Under the pieces are notes generated by a model. That model was not told the DNA's origin. It saw only the letters and a list, made by a program, of their open reading frames with translations, and did not search any database. 64,000 nucleotides of DNA from Bacteroides sp. (GTDB lineage: Bacteria > Bacteroidota > Bacteroidia > Bacteroidales > Muribaculaceae). The stretch is taken from assembly GCA_023666835.1 (NCBI GenBank), contig JAMPBJ010000001.1, positions 580,383 through 644,382 of the forward strand, read 5' to 3'. This document shows positions 48,062 through 56,801 of the stretch, one piece after another. The position numbers and the translations under genes are program-made. Positions within the stretch are counted from its first letter, which is position 1; every line of letters starts with the position of its first letter.

Positions 48062-51000
48062 TTATACTGCGTTTAGGAAGGCGGGCAGGATGGGGTGGTG
48101 GGTACGCCAATTGATTTTCATTGGCTTGTCTTCTTTTGAACTTATATAATCCACCAGACCAAAACAAATAAACGGGCAGGTGTTTCCGTATCCGTCCTTC
48201 TTGTTTTCTCTGACAAATAAAATGAATTTCTTGTCATTTTGCTTTTGCTCGACAAAGCGTCGTCCTTTTCCCTGATGGGAGTCGTTGTTTTGTGATTCCC
48301 ATCTGAATTCCGTTTCTCCCACGACGTAGTCATTATACATCGTCTCGGCAGAGAAATCCTTATCTGATTTGTTAAGTGTGACAAAGAGCAATTCGGTGTT
48401 CAACTCTTCGATGTTAAACACCCCGGCTACCGATCCCTGCATCTTTCTTTCGGGAGTTTGGCGGCCAAAGATTGCAAAAACTTCCTCACGCGTATAGCAG
48501 CCATATTGTTCGAGTGCGACGGGCAATCCCTCTCCAACTGAAAAGGTCTTGGTTTCGAGGTTGGAAAGAAGATAATCAACCAGTTCGAGGATTTCCTGAG
48601 CGAAAATGGGATAGTCGGCAAGTCGCAGCAATGCATCCTCTACCGACGCTGCACCAATGGTACTTATTTTTTCGCCAAACAAGCTGTAGTAGAGCATCAA
48701 AGCAAAAGTCTCTTCTTTCTTGTCCATGCACTTTACAGCTCCGTTTGTTTTTGCTACTTTTCGTATGAAATGGAGATATGAGGCAGTGTTAACATGAACG
48801 AGCCTTCCCATACCTTTTATGAAACGGCGTGTATTGTCGTCGTCGGCGAAATCGCAAAGCTTGGCTTCTCGTTTAAGACTTGACCAACAATAGCCCCCTT
48901 TATAGATCAACCGAATATCCTGACCGTTGTTTTCTAAAAACTCTCTAAGGGTGGGTGCGTGGGTGAATGTTTTTAATTCATTGACGAGTCGCCTCTTGTT
49001 GTAGATTGCGCCGATGATATTCTGCAGTACGTATTCTTGAGCCTTCTCCTCCATATGGATTGTGCATCCATGAGGTAGAAACGTGAATCCATGCTTTATC
49101 TGGTCAATTAAATTCTTATCTGTTCTTGTCAGCAGGCTGCGAAATCTGCTTGCAAAATCATACTTTTGATTCAATTGAGCCACAAAGTCGAAAACGGTCA
49201 GCAATTGTTTGCCCGGAGCCAGTCGCAATCCGCGACCCAATTGCTGGAGGAAAATGGTCAATGACTCTGTGGGGCGTAGAAACAACACAGTGTCGATCTC
49301 GGGAATGTCAACACCTTCATTGAAGATGTCGACGACAAACAGGTAATTGATCTCTCCTTTGGCAAGCTTCTTGTTGAGGCTTTCGCGATCTTTATTGTTG
49401 TCGGAGGTCAGATAGTCGGCACGCAGACCAATCGAGTTGAACTGGTTGGCCATATACTCAGCATGTCGTTTGGTTGCGCAAAAACACAATGCCTTGCATT
49501 TGCGCTCGTCGTTGAGATAGTACTGCAGTCGGTCGATTATCAGGTTGACGCGGCCGGAATAGCATAGTTTGTCGGTCAGTTTCGACAATACGTAGCTGTT
49601 GCCTTGCATAAGGTCGTCGTCGCTAAGATCTGTGTCGTCGCTGATACACAGGTATTGAAACGGCGTGAGCAATCCTTCGTTGAGCGCGTTTGGAAGGCGG
49701 ATTTCGGCGCTGATCTGATTGTCGAAATCAGGAAGAAGGCTTTCGCCATCCATACGTTCGGGTGTTGCGGTGAGTCCTAAAAGAATTTTCGGGCTGAATT
49801 TTTCAATGATCTTTCGATAACTGCCTGCTACCATGTGGTGTGCCTCGTCAATTACGATGTAGTCATAATAGTCATCGGGCAATTTATCAAAGATATCATC
49901 GAATTTGGAATTGAAGGTCTGGACCGAAATAAACAGATGGTCAATGCTTCCGATAGGGATATGGTTGCCAACCCAAAGATCTCCGAAGTTGGCATCCTGC
50001 AGCACGCTTCGGTATGTCCTTAGCGATTGTTTCAAAATCTCCTCCCGGTGAGCTACGAACAGCAGACGATGCGAACCCGCGGTTGACTCCGAAAACAACT
50101 TGTAGTCAAATGCGGAAATGACGGTTTTGCCGGTGCCGGTCGCCGCAACTATAAGATTGCGTTTTACTCCTGACTCACGAACGATCGACAGCTTGTCGAG
50201 TAGCTTTTTCTGGTGAGGGAGTATGATGTATTTGTTGAGAACTTCAGTGGCTATTCTCGGTTCGCGTTCTTTGTGAAGCTCGTTGTACAGTTTTTCAGCA
50301 CCGCCGATTTTGAAATCTTCGAAATTGTGGCTGTTCCAATATATTTCAAATGTTGCCAAGGTTGCATTGATGATATGGGGATTCTCGACATTCGTCACTC
50401 GGATATTCCATTCAAGTCCGTCGGTCTGGGCCGATTTAGACAGGTTGCTCGACCCGATGTAGGCTGTGCTGAAGCCGGAATTGCGTTCGAAAATATATGA
50501 TTTGGCATGCAGCCGCTCTATCTGCGTATTATAGGAAATGCGAATCTCCGTGTTTGGAAGTTGTGCCAATCGTTCTACAGCTTTGGCATCGGTGACACCG
50601 CAGTAGGTGGTGGTGATGATGCGGAGTTTATGCGCCGGGTTGCTGCAGAATCGTTTAAGATGGTCGTAAATCAGGTTTAATCCCGAGAGTTTCAGAAAAG
50701 ATACGATCAAATATATCGTGTCGGCGCTTTCAATATCGCGTATGATCTCAGTGTTCAATGGTATCAGGCTACTGCCTCCGGTGAAGAGATTGCTCGTTCG
50801 AAAGCCGGACAACGGGCGAGCAGGTTGAGAGTTTATGGCTCTAAGTCTGGCCTCTTCCTGTGCCGACAATACGGCTGCTAGCATTTGCTTGTTGTCGGCC
50901 ACCATCTCATCATGTTCTTCACACACAAAGTCGATCAGCCTGTTTGCAAAAGCCATACGTTCTTCATCGGTCAAATTCTCATCCGACAGCCGATTGCGGA

Positions 51001-51154
51001 TTATTTTGCTCAGGTGTTCGGTGAGCATATGAGAAGTTGACGCACTGTCAATATCATCTTTCCTGCACACCAAACCCTCATCGGCAGCCATGCTCATGTC
51101 GTGAGTCAACCCATTTGTGATAAGATTTTCATATATTCCTTCTATGAGTTTCAT
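48062..51154 (-). CDS. PLD - DEAD/DEAH helicase - DUF3427 fusion protein (defence-like)
   Basis: A 1030-residue fusion. An N-terminal PLD-like nuclease domain (about residues 100-290) has the HAK motif near 215 (IERLHAKSYIF) with GSSNLSKSA. A superfamily 2 helicase follows, with Walker A ATGTGKT near 340, DEAH near 435 (VIDEAHHM), LTATPERMDG, and motif VI QQLGRGLRL. A C-terminal DUF3427-like region fills about 760-1030. This architecture is widespread and usually found with defence genes, but its activity is not established to my knowledge. It stands alone between housekeeping genes, flanked by GTCNGACNN arrays on both sides, and has its own promoter box. Confidence 0.88.
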   Translation of the reverse strand: MKLIEGIYENLITNGLTHDMSMAADEGLVCRKDDIDSASTSHMLTEHLSKIIRNRLSDENLTDEERMAFANRLIDFVCEEHDEMVADNKQMLAAVLSAQEEARLRAINSQPARPLSGFRTSNLFTGGSSLIPLNTEIIRDIESADTIYLIVSFLKLSGLNLIYDHLKRFCSNPAHKLRIITTTYCGVTDAKAVERLAQLPNTEIRISYNTQIERLHAKSYIFERNSGFSTAYIGSSNLSKSAQTDGLEWNIRVTNVENPHIINATLATFEIYWNSHNFEDFKIGGAEKLYNELHKEREPRIATEVLNKYIILPHQKKLLDKLSIVRESGVKRNLIVAATGTGKTVISAFDYKLFSESTAGSHRLLFVAHREEILKQSLRTYRSVLQDANFGDLWVGNHIPIGSIDHLFISVQTFNSKFDDIFDKLPDDYYDYIVIDEAHHMVAGSYRKIIEKFSPKILLGLTATPERMDGESLLPDFDNQISAEIRLPNALNEGLLTPFQYLCISDDTDLSDDDLMQGNSYVLSKLTDKLCYSGRVNLIIDRLQYYLNDERKCKALCFCATKRHAEYMANQFNSIGLRADYLTSDNNKDRESLNKKLAKGEINYLFVVDIFNEGVDIPEIDTVLFLRPTESLTIFLQQLGRGLRLAPGKQLLTVFDFVAQLNQKYDFASRFRSLLTRTDKNLIDQIKHGFTFLPHGCTIHMEEKAQEYVLQNIIGAIYNKRRLVNELKTFTHAPTLREFLENNGQDIRLIYKGGYCWSSLKREAKLCDFADDDNTRRFIKGMGRLVHVNTASYLHFIRKVAKTNGAVKCMDKKEETFALMLYYSLFGEKISTIGAASVEDALLRLADYPIFAQEILELVDYLLSNLETKTFSVGEGLPVALEQYGCYTREEVFAIFGRQTPERKMQGSVAGVFNIEELNTELLFVTLNKSDKDFSAETMYNDYVVGETEFRWESQNNDSHQGKGRRFVEQKQNDKKFILFVRENKKDGYGNTCPFICFGLVDYISSKEDKPMKINWRTHHPILPAFLNAV

Positions 51155-51177
51155 ATGGTTTGGTGTTGCTATAATTG

Positions 51178-51185
51178 CAAATATA
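51178..51185 (-). promoter_or_regulatory. -7 box of DUF3427 gene promoter
   Basis: TATATTTG on the minus strand fits TAnnTTTG, 24 bp before the ATG at 51154. Confidence 0.5.
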
Positions 51186-51225
51186 GCAAAATTTTTTGAA
51201 ATCTAATGTGGAATAAGGGGGCGGA

Positions 51226-51268
51226 GTCTGACCTGTTTGACCTGTCCGACAAGTCAGACATGTCCGAC
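51226..51268. repeat. 9-bp GTCNGACNN array, upstream side
   Basis: Five units in 9-bp register (GTCTGACCT, GTTTGACCT, GTCCGACAA, GTCAGACAT, GTCCGAC) lie 72 bp above the DUF3427 gene start. They share period, register and strand with the array at 48021-48050. Confidence 0.8.
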
Positions 51269-51286
51269 GGATGATGAGAGGGAAGA

Positions 51287-51324
51287 AAAAAGCGAGGCTG
51301 ACTTTGGGGTCGGCCTCGCTTTTA
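51287..51324 (-). terminator. rho-independent terminator after slyD
   Basis: On the minus strand a 15-bp stem (AAAAGCGAGGCCGAC with its complement, one G-U) ends in six T. It lies 23 bp past the slyD stop. Confidence 0.8.
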
Positions 51325-51346
51325 GTTCTTTGTAAAATCGGGTGTA

Positions 51347-51913
51347 TTAGTTGCAACCGCCTTCGCAGCCGCCATCGCAACCGCAGGCGTCGTCGTTGCA
51401 GCTGCCGGAGCATCCGCAACCGCATCCGCTCTGGGGATGTAGCTCCTCTTCGGTGGCGTCGCGCACGGTGATGATGTTGCCTTTGAAGCGCACGTCTTTA
51501 CCGGCAAGTGGGTGGTTGAAGTCCATCTTCACTGAGTCGGGGGTCACTTCCGCTACCACACCGTTGATGCGGTAGCCATCGGCGGTCATCATGGGCAGTA
51601 CTGCGCCTGCTTTGACGACTTCTTCATCGAATTTGCCGTCGACTTCAAAGATATCGCGCGGCAGGGTGGCCACCTGTTCGGGATCGTGGGGACCGAATGC
51701 TTCGTCGCTCTTGACCACGATGTCGAATGTGGCGCCGGGTTCAAGACCGTCGATGGCGCGTTCGAGCGGCACGATCATACCACGAGTCACGCCGAACACT
51801 ATTTTTTCAGGATCGTTGACATCGGTCTGATGCACGAGGGTTTCACCTTCGGAACCTACCTCGTAGAGGTCGTAGCCCAATTCTACATATTTTCCGGATT
51901 GAATTTTTTCCAT
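51347..51913 (-). CDS. slyD: FKBP-type peptidyl-prolyl isomerase (SlyD type) with Cys-rich tail
   Basis: A 188-residue cytoplasmic prolyl isomerase and chaperone. The FKBP domain is split by an insert-in-flap domain (about residues 65-130), as in SlyD. The last 30 residues after HPQS contain eight Cys and no further His (GCGCGCSGSC ... CGCDGGCEGGC). The E. coli SlyD tail mixes His and Cys and binds nickel for hydrogenase assembly. The Cys-only tail here predicts binding of softer metals such as Zn or Cu, as an inference. There is no signal peptide. It has its own terminator. Confidence 0.93.
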   Translation of the reverse strand: MEKIQSGKYVELGYDLYEVGSEGETLVHQTDVNDPEKIVFGVTRGMIVPLERAIDGLEPGATFDIVVKSDEAFGPHDPEQVATLPRDIFEVDGKFDEEVVKAGAVLPMMTADGYRINGVVAEVTPDSVKMDFNHPLAGKDVRFKGNIITVRDATEEELHPQSGCGCGCSGSCNDDACGCDGGCEGGCN

Positions 51914-51969
51914 AGTCTATACTGATTTTATGATTCTACATATTATATAACAAACATCGTGCCAAATAG

Positions 51970-52515
51970 TCATTGCTCTGGGGCCAGACGTGGTGCGATG
52001 GTGTCGTAGAGATTTGTAGTGGCATCGGTCAGGAGATCAAGTACGCGTTCAAATCCTTGATCGCCATCGTAGTATGGGTCAGGCACATGGTCGCAGTTGG
52101 CGAATTCGACAAAGAAATCGGCCATCGGGAGGATTTTCTTTTCGGCCTCAATGGTGGGGGCCAGTCGGCGCAGGTCGGCAATATTGGCATCATCCATGCC
52201 GATGATGAGGTCGAAGCGGCCGAAGTCGGTCGATCTTATTTGGCGGCAGATGTGGTTGAATTCGAGTCCGCGGCGGCGTCCGTGGATGCGCATGCGCCGG
52301 TCGGGCAGATCACCCACGTGCCAGCCACCGATTCCGGCCGAGTCGATATGCCAGCGACGGTCACGGTGCTCGTCGACAATGGCATGCAGCAACCCGTCGG
52401 CTGCCGGGGAGCGGCAGATGTTGCCAAGGCATATGAAAAGAATGCTGACAGATGATTGGTCTTGCAGCCGCTCGAGGGCTTCTTTCAATCGTGGCGATGG
52501 GTTGGTTATGATCAT
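51970..52515 (-). CDS. low-molecular-weight protein-tyrosine phosphatase
   Basis: A 181-residue cytoplasmic phosphatase with the P-loop CLGNICRSPAADG (CX5R nucleophile Cys and Arg) and the general-acid loop DPYYDG. An N-terminal extension of about 22 residues precedes the core. Family members dephosphorylate BY-kinases in polysaccharide export or small phosphometabolites. The Wzz-like gene of this window lies 10 kb away, so a link is only possible. A -7 box lies 23 bp upstream. Confidence 0.92.
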   Translation of the reverse strand: MIITNPSPRLKEALERLQDQSSVSILFICLGNICRSPAADGLLHAIVDEHRDRRWHIDSAGIGGWHVGDLPDRRMRIHGRRRGLEFNHICRQIRSTDFGRFDLIIGMDDANIADLRRLAPTIEAEKKILPMADFFVEFANCDHVPDPYYDGDQGFERVLDLLTDATTNLYDTIAPRLAPEQ

Positions 52516-52537
52516 GAGAGTATGTGGAAGTTTTGCA

Positions 52538-52545
52538 CAAAGTTA
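52538..52545 (-). promoter_or_regulatory. -7 box of LMW-PTP promoter
   Basis: TAACTTTG on the minus strand fits TAnnTTTG, 23 bp before the ATG at 52515. Confidence 0.55.
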
Positions 52546-52558
52546 AACAATAATATTG

Positions 52559-52597
52559 AAAAAGAGCAGCCGATTGCTTTGGCGGTCGACTGCTCTT
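52559..52597 (-). terminator. rho-independent terminator after rng
   Basis: AGAGCAGTCGAC pairs with the complement of AGAGCAGCCGAT (imperfect at the loop end) and is followed on the minus strand by TTTTTC. It lies 27 bp past the rng stop. Confidence 0.7.
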
Positions 52598-52623
52598 GTG
52601 GGTTTTTGGTTGAAAAATAAACG

Positions 52624-54258
52624 CTATTCCTCCGATTGGTTGCGTTGTCGAGTTTTCCGTTTGTTTTTTGTTGCCGATGAATCGACGTCTTTTTCCTCTT
52701 TGATGTCGATTTCGTTTCTGTTTTTATCGATGACCTTGTATTGGAGGTAGGCCAGCGACTCGTCGGGAAGTATTCGAAATTTGCGGCCGAGTTCCATGCG
52801 CCATTTGCGATAGGTTGACAGCAGACCTTTCTTCAGGTAGGCGTCGACGAAGGGGTGCACGTACATGATGAAGTCGGTGACTTTCAGGTCGTCGATGAGG
52901 TAGTGGAGCTTCTCTTTGAGTGTGTCGGTGAAGAGGAGCGACGGCTGCACCTGGCCTTTGCCGTAGCACGATGGGCACGTTTCGGTAGTGACGATGTCGA
53001 GAGCCGGGCGTACGCGCTGGCGAGTGATCTGCATGAGGCCGAATTTGCTCAGCGGCAAGATGTTGTGGCGGGCTCGGTCGCCCTGCATCACTTCGCGCAT
53101 GTGGTCGTAGAGCTGCTGGCGGTGTTCGGCCTTGGCCATGTCGATGAAGTCGATGACGATGATGCCGCCCATGTCGCGCAGACGCAGCTGGCGTGCTATT
53201 TCGTCGGCGGCTCTAAGGTTCACTTCGAGGGCATTGCTTTCCTGGTCGGCGGCTCCTTTGGAGCGGTTGCCGGAGTTGACGTCGATGACGTGGAGGGCTT
53301 CGGTGTGCTCGATGATGATATAGGCGCCGCTGCGAAACGACACTGTCTTGCCGAACGACGATTTGATCTGGCGCGTGATGTTGAAGTGGTCGAAGATCGG
53401 CTCGTCTTTATCGTAGAGCTTCACGATCTCCTTGCGGTCGGGAGCTATGAGACCGACGTAGCGCTGGATCTGTTGGAATGTCTCCTGATCGTTGACGCGA
53501 ACGCTTTCGAAGTTGGGATTGAAGATGTCGCGGAGCATGCCGACGATGCGGCTTTCTTCCTGAAACACCAGTGCCGGAGCCTGCGCCGAGCGCGCTTTTT
53601 CGATGGTGCGTTCCCAGTCGGCCACGAGCGAGTTCATCTCGTTGATGAGTTCGGCCACGCGTTTGCCCTCAGCCGAAGTGCGAATGATGACACCGAAATT
53701 TTTCGGGCGGATGCTTTCGAGGAGCTGTCGGAGTCGCATCTTTTCTTCCGACGTTTTGATTTTCTGCGATATCGACACTTTGTCGCTGAACGGTATGAGC
53801 ACCATGTAGCGGCCGGTGAGTGTGATTTCGGTGGTCAGTCTGGGGCCCTTAGAGGAAATGGGCTCTTTGACTATCTGGACCAGGAGCTCCTGGCCGGGAG
53901 TGAGGACTTCGGAGATCGATCCCTGCTTGTTGATGTCGGGCAACAGTTTCATTTTCGACACCGAAGGGACGACCTTTTCGGATTTGTCGAGCGCCTTGGC
54001 CAGAAAAGCTGAGTAGGAGCTGAATTGCGAGCCAAGGTCGAGGTAGTGGAGGAAAGCGTCTTTCTCGTAGCCGACGTTGACGAAGGCGGCATTCAGCCCC
54101 GGCATCAGTTTTTTGACCTTGGCCAGGTAGATGTCGCCAACGGCGTAGGCGATGTCGGTGGCCTCCTTCTGGAGGGAGACCAGACGGCCGTCTTCAAGAA
54201 GCGCTATTGACACCTCTTTTGACTGGACGTCGACGATAAGATCGCTTTGCATAGGCAA
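52624..54258 (-). CDS. rng: Rne/Rng-family ribonuclease (RNase G)
   Basis: A 544-residue cytoplasmic endoribonuclease for rRNA maturation and mRNA turnover. An S1 RNA-binding region lies at about residues 35-125 (GDIYLAKVKKLMPGLNAAFVN), the sensor and DNase I-like catalytic region at about 280-400 (HVIDVNSGNRSKG and GGIIVIDFIDMAK with catalytic Asp residues), and the zinc-link CPSC near 425 (TETCPSCYGKG). The C-terminus is short and Lys/Arg-rich and lacks the RNase E scaffold. Downstream of HU and the tiny basic gene on the same strand, it may be co-transcribed with them. Confidence 0.95.
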   Translation of the reverse strand: MPMQSDLIVDVQSKEVSIALLEDGRLVSLQKEATDIAYAVGDIYLAKVKKLMPGLNAAFVNVGYEKDAFLHYLDLGSQFSSYSAFLAKALDKSEKVVPSVSKMKLLPDINKQGSISEVLTPGQELLVQIVKEPISSKGPRLTTEITLTGRYMVLIPFSDKVSISQKIKTSEEKMRLRQLLESIRPKNFGVIIRTSAEGKRVAELINEMNSLVADWERTIEKARSAQAPALVFQEESRIVGMLRDIFNPNFESVRVNDQETFQQIQRYVGLIAPDRKEIVKLYDKDEPIFDHFNITRQIKSSFGKTVSFRSGAYIIIEHTEALHVIDVNSGNRSKGAADQESNALEVNLRAADEIARQLRLRDMGGIIVIDFIDMAKAEHRQQLYDHMREVMQGDRARHNILPLSKFGLMQITRQRVRPALDIVTTETCPSCYGKGQVQPSLLFTDTLKEKLHYLIDDLKVTDFIMYVHPFVDAYLKKGLLSTYRKWRMELGRKFRILPDESLAYLQYKVIDKNRNEIDIKEEKDVDSSATKNKRKTRQRNQSEE

Positions 54259-54452
54259 TGGGGGTTAAATTGAATTTACAAAATACAAAGAACAAACGCT
54301 GGTCCGTCTTGGCGCCTCGATGAGGGATAGCCGGCTGCAGGTTTGTTCATTGTATGGCGTGTCGAAAAAATCGTGTTTCGACCGTGTGGGAGGTTGATGT
54401 GGTTTTCCGTGCCGGACAGGCGGGTCAACGACACCGCGCCCCGAGGTCGAAA

Positions 54453-54542
54453 TTATTTCTTCTTATGACGATTTTTTCTGAGACGTTTTTTGCGTTTGTG
54501 AGTAGCCATTTTGTGGCCTTTTCTTTTCTTTCCGCTAGGCAT
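54453..54542 (-). CDS. 29-residue very basic protein
   Basis: A 29-codon ORF encodes a Lys/Arg/His-rich peptide (begins MPSGKKRKGHKMATHKRKK and ends HKKK) with no acidic residue. I recognise near-identical short proteins between HU and rng genes in other Bacteroidetes, which argues that it is real despite its size. The composition suggests RNA or ribosome binding. A Bacteroidetes-specific ribosomal protein is one possibility that I cannot confirm here. It sits 70 bp below the HU gene and 194 bp above rng. Confidence 0.75.
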   Translation of the reverse strand: MPSGKKRKGHKMATHKRKKRLRKNRHKKK

Positions 54543-54611
54543 GTTACTCTAAATTAAAGTTGTTAAATAGGGGATATATATTGAGGAGAGATGATGAAGA
54601 TATGGGCAATA

Positions 54612-54884
54612 TTACTTAACCTCTTCCATGAACACTTTAGCGGGCTTGAATGCGGGGATTTTGTGTTCGGGGATGATGATGGTAGTGTTTTTAGAGATGT
54701 TGCGGGCAGTTTTCTGCGAGCGGGTTTTCACGATAAAGCTACCGAAGCCGCGGAGATAAACGTTTTCGTCGTGAGCGAGCGAATCTTTAACAACTTCCAT
54801 GAATTTTTCGATAGTGGCGAGTACGTTAGCCTTTTCGATGCCGGTAGATTTAGCAATTTCGTTTACAATATCAGCTTTAGTCAT
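54612..54884 (-). CDS. hup: HU family DNA-binding protein
   Basis: A 90-residue nucleoid protein, working as a dimer. The N-terminal helices (MTKADIVNEIAKSTGIEKA) precede the signature GFGSFIVKTRSQKTARN and the beta-arm residues that bend DNA. Length and motif match HU rather than IHF subunits with longer arms. It is followed by the 29-residue basic gene and rng on the same strand. Confidence 0.95.
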   Translation of the reverse strand: MTKADIVNEIAKSTGIEKANVLATIEKFMEVVKDSLAHDENVYLRGFGSFIVKTRSQKTARNISKNTTIIIPEHKIPAFKPAKVFMEEVK

Positions 54885-55038
54885 TTTAGTAAGCTTTAAA
54901 TATTAGTGATTAAATACGTTGAATTAAAGTCGATTAAGGGCCATATCGGGCGTTTGCCACCGATTTAGCAGTGCAAATATCGTAATTTTATTTTAATTAG
55001 CCACAAAACTAAGCGATTTTTTTGCAATAAATCTCACT

Positions 55039-55929
55039 TTAGCACCCTTTTAGAACTCGCAAGGGGCTGGTTCGGGTTATCGCTGCATGGAGAATGAAGG
55101 CAAGCAATATGGTGCCTGCAAACATGGCTAATGCTCCCAGAACGACGTCGAGCCAATCCAGAAAGATGCAGAAAAAGCCCTGACAAAGGTAGATCTCATA
55201 GGACACAGTCCCGAGGCGGTCGAGGATGGTGACAGGCCGCAATCGTGGGTAGGTGACGATAGCGATGTAGACTGCAGCCGGAATCGCTGTGGCAACGAGT
55301 GGCTTGAGCAGTTGCGGACGCATTTCGGCCAAAATGGCTGCAGGCCAGATTATAGCAATGGCGGCTATGATGATCAGTGTGCGCCGGGTGGAGATAAAGA
55401 TTTGCAGTCGTCGGTGGTAGAGAGCTGCAAAGTAACCCATCGGCAAAGCGGCTATGGAACTGATCCAATAGCCTCCGTAGTGGGCTGCGCGGATGACGAG
55501 TATATATAATATGGTGCAGCCGACAAGAATCCATCCGGTTGTTTTTGGCGAGTGCGACAGTTTGGCCGATATGTAGAAGATCAGGTAAAAGAGCAATAGA
55601 GCGTAGACGAACCACGAGGTGTTGAGTGGCGGCACTCCGTGGATCCAGTCGTCGGCCAATTCAGCCGGTGAGAACCCTAAAGCCAGAGTTTTGACTGCCC
55701 AGGCAAGGGCCGTCATCACCACAAATGCCGGCAACATGCGGGCGAAGCGCTTGGAGATGAATCCGCGAATGTAGCCATCGCCTTTTGTGGCAAATGACAC
55801 GGACAGGCCATAGCCCGACAGGAAGAAGAAGCAGCCCACGACGGGCGCTCCGAACCAGCTCCACGTACTTAGCAGCGGAATGTCGTAGCGTGGAAAATAG
55901 TGGCAGCAGATAATGAGTAGGGCGAGCAA
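55039..55929 (-). CDS. acyltransferase 3 family membrane protein (5' end set by a homopolymer)
   Basis: A multi-pass inner-membrane O-acyltransferase that would decorate a surface glycan. Transmembrane helices span the chain. The first conserved helix LRGLLALLIICCHYF holds the family His, followed by FGAPVVGCFFFLSGYGLS. In the present sequence the open frame has no ATG here. The listed start is a TTG at 55929, and the frame stays open upstream to a TAG at 56008, running through a T9G9 tract (55981-55998). A good ATG at 56047 is in a different frame. One base fewer in the tract would join it and give a 336-residue protein. Last gene of the radical SAM operon. Confidence 0.8.
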   Translation of the reverse strand: MLALLIICCHYFPRYDIPLLSTWSWFGAPVVGCFFFLSGYGLSVSFATKGDGYIRGFISKRFARMLPAFVVMTALAWAVKTLALGFSPAELADDWIHGVPPLNTSWFVYALLLFYLIFYISAKLSHSPKTTGWILVGCTILYILVIRAAHYGGYWISSIAALPMGYFAALYHRRLQIFISTRRTLIIIAAIAIIWPAAILAEMRPQLLKPLVATAIPAAVYIAIVTYPRLRPVTILDRLGTVSYEIYLCQGFFCIFLDWLDVVLGALAMFAGTILLAFILHAAITRTSPLRVLKGC

Positions 55930-55980
55930 TCCGCGGAGCGATGCTGTGTTTTGCTTATCAAATTGATTTACAGAGGTTTG

Positions 55981-55998
55981 TTTTTTTTTGGGGGGGGG
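55981..55998. repeat. T9G9 homopolymer tract at the acyltransferase 5' end
   Basis: Nine T followed by nine G on the plus strand (C9A9 on the coding strand) lie between an ATG at 56047 and the conserved acyltransferase start. The distance from ATG to the acyltransferase frame is one base off a multiple of three, so a -1 or +2 slip sets them in frame. In the current state the ATG reads a 29-codon peptide ending at a TGA near 55960. Confidence 0.85.
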
Positions 55999-56072
55999 TA
56001 GCGCAGGCTATCAGTATGAGCGATAGGAAGATGAGGCCGGTGAGCATGGGTAGGGATGTTGAAAGGTCGGGG

Positions 56073-56801
56073 TTAAAAAATGTCGTTGAGGTTGGTTATT
56101 TCGTTGGCGCCTTGAGGGCAGGGGACGCCGGCGAAGGCGCGGGTGGGGTGATACCAGATGGCTTGCCAGCCGGCGGCCAGTGCACCGGCAATGTCGGTGT
56201 CGGGATTGTCGCCGATCATCAGATGGCGCTTGGGGTCGGCTACTCCGGCGCGGCTCATGGCGTGGTCGTAGATGCGGCGATCGGGTTTGTTGACGCCGAT
56301 GTCGTCGCTGAGCACCACAAGGTCGATGTAGGGCGTCAGACCGGCGGTGTCTATCTTGCGGAATTGCACCTCCTGGAAGCCGTTGGAGAGGATGCCGATG
56401 CGCGGGGCGCCGTCGATGGCGCGCAGGCGATCGAGCATGGTCCGTGCGCCTGGCATCAGCGTCTTTTGGCGAGCCAGGTAGTCGAGATAGAGCGTGTCGT
56501 AGCGCCGGGCTGCTTCGAGAGCTTCGTCGGGCGAGGCGCCGCCATCGGTAAGCGGACGGATGAAGCGCTGCAAGCGCAGGAAGTGGCGCGTGATGCGGCC
56601 CACGTTGTATTCGGCCCATAGCGCCATGTTGTGGCGCTCGTAGGTGTCGGCCCACGTCTCTGCGTCGGCAAAGAGCCGGCGGAGCAGGGGTTCGTCGCGC
56701 CACATTTCTACGAGCGATGTGTGGGCATTCGTGGTGAAGTCAATCAGTGTGTCGTCGAGGTCGAACCACACCCAGTCGATGTCGGTAAGGTCAAAGTTCA
56801 T
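56073..56801 (-). CDS. yjjG: YjjG-type HAD noncanonical pyrimidine nucleotidase
   Basis: A 242-residue cytoplasmic HAD phosphatase with motif I WFDLDDTLIDF, motif II ILSNGFQEVQF, motif III in NKPDRRIYDHAM and motif IV MIGDNPDTDIAGALAAG. The DDTLID start and the SNGF motif are typical of YjjG, which dephosphorylates pyrimidine nucleotides including noncanonical ones. It overlaps the YhhQ gene by 11 bp. Its presence in a glycan operon may reflect position only. Confidence 0.88.
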   Translation of the reverse strand: MNFDLTDIDWVWFDLDDTLIDFTTNAHTSLVEMWRDEPLLRRLFADAETWADTYERHNMALWAEYNVGRITRHFLRLQRFIRPLTDGGASPDEALEAARRYDTLYLDYLARQKTLMPGARTMLDRLRAIDGAPRIGILSNGFQEVQFRKIDTAGLTPYIDLVVLSDDIGVNKPDRRIYDHAMSRAGVADPKRHLMIGDNPDTDIAGALAAGWQAIWYHPTRAFAGVPCPQGANEITNLNDIF

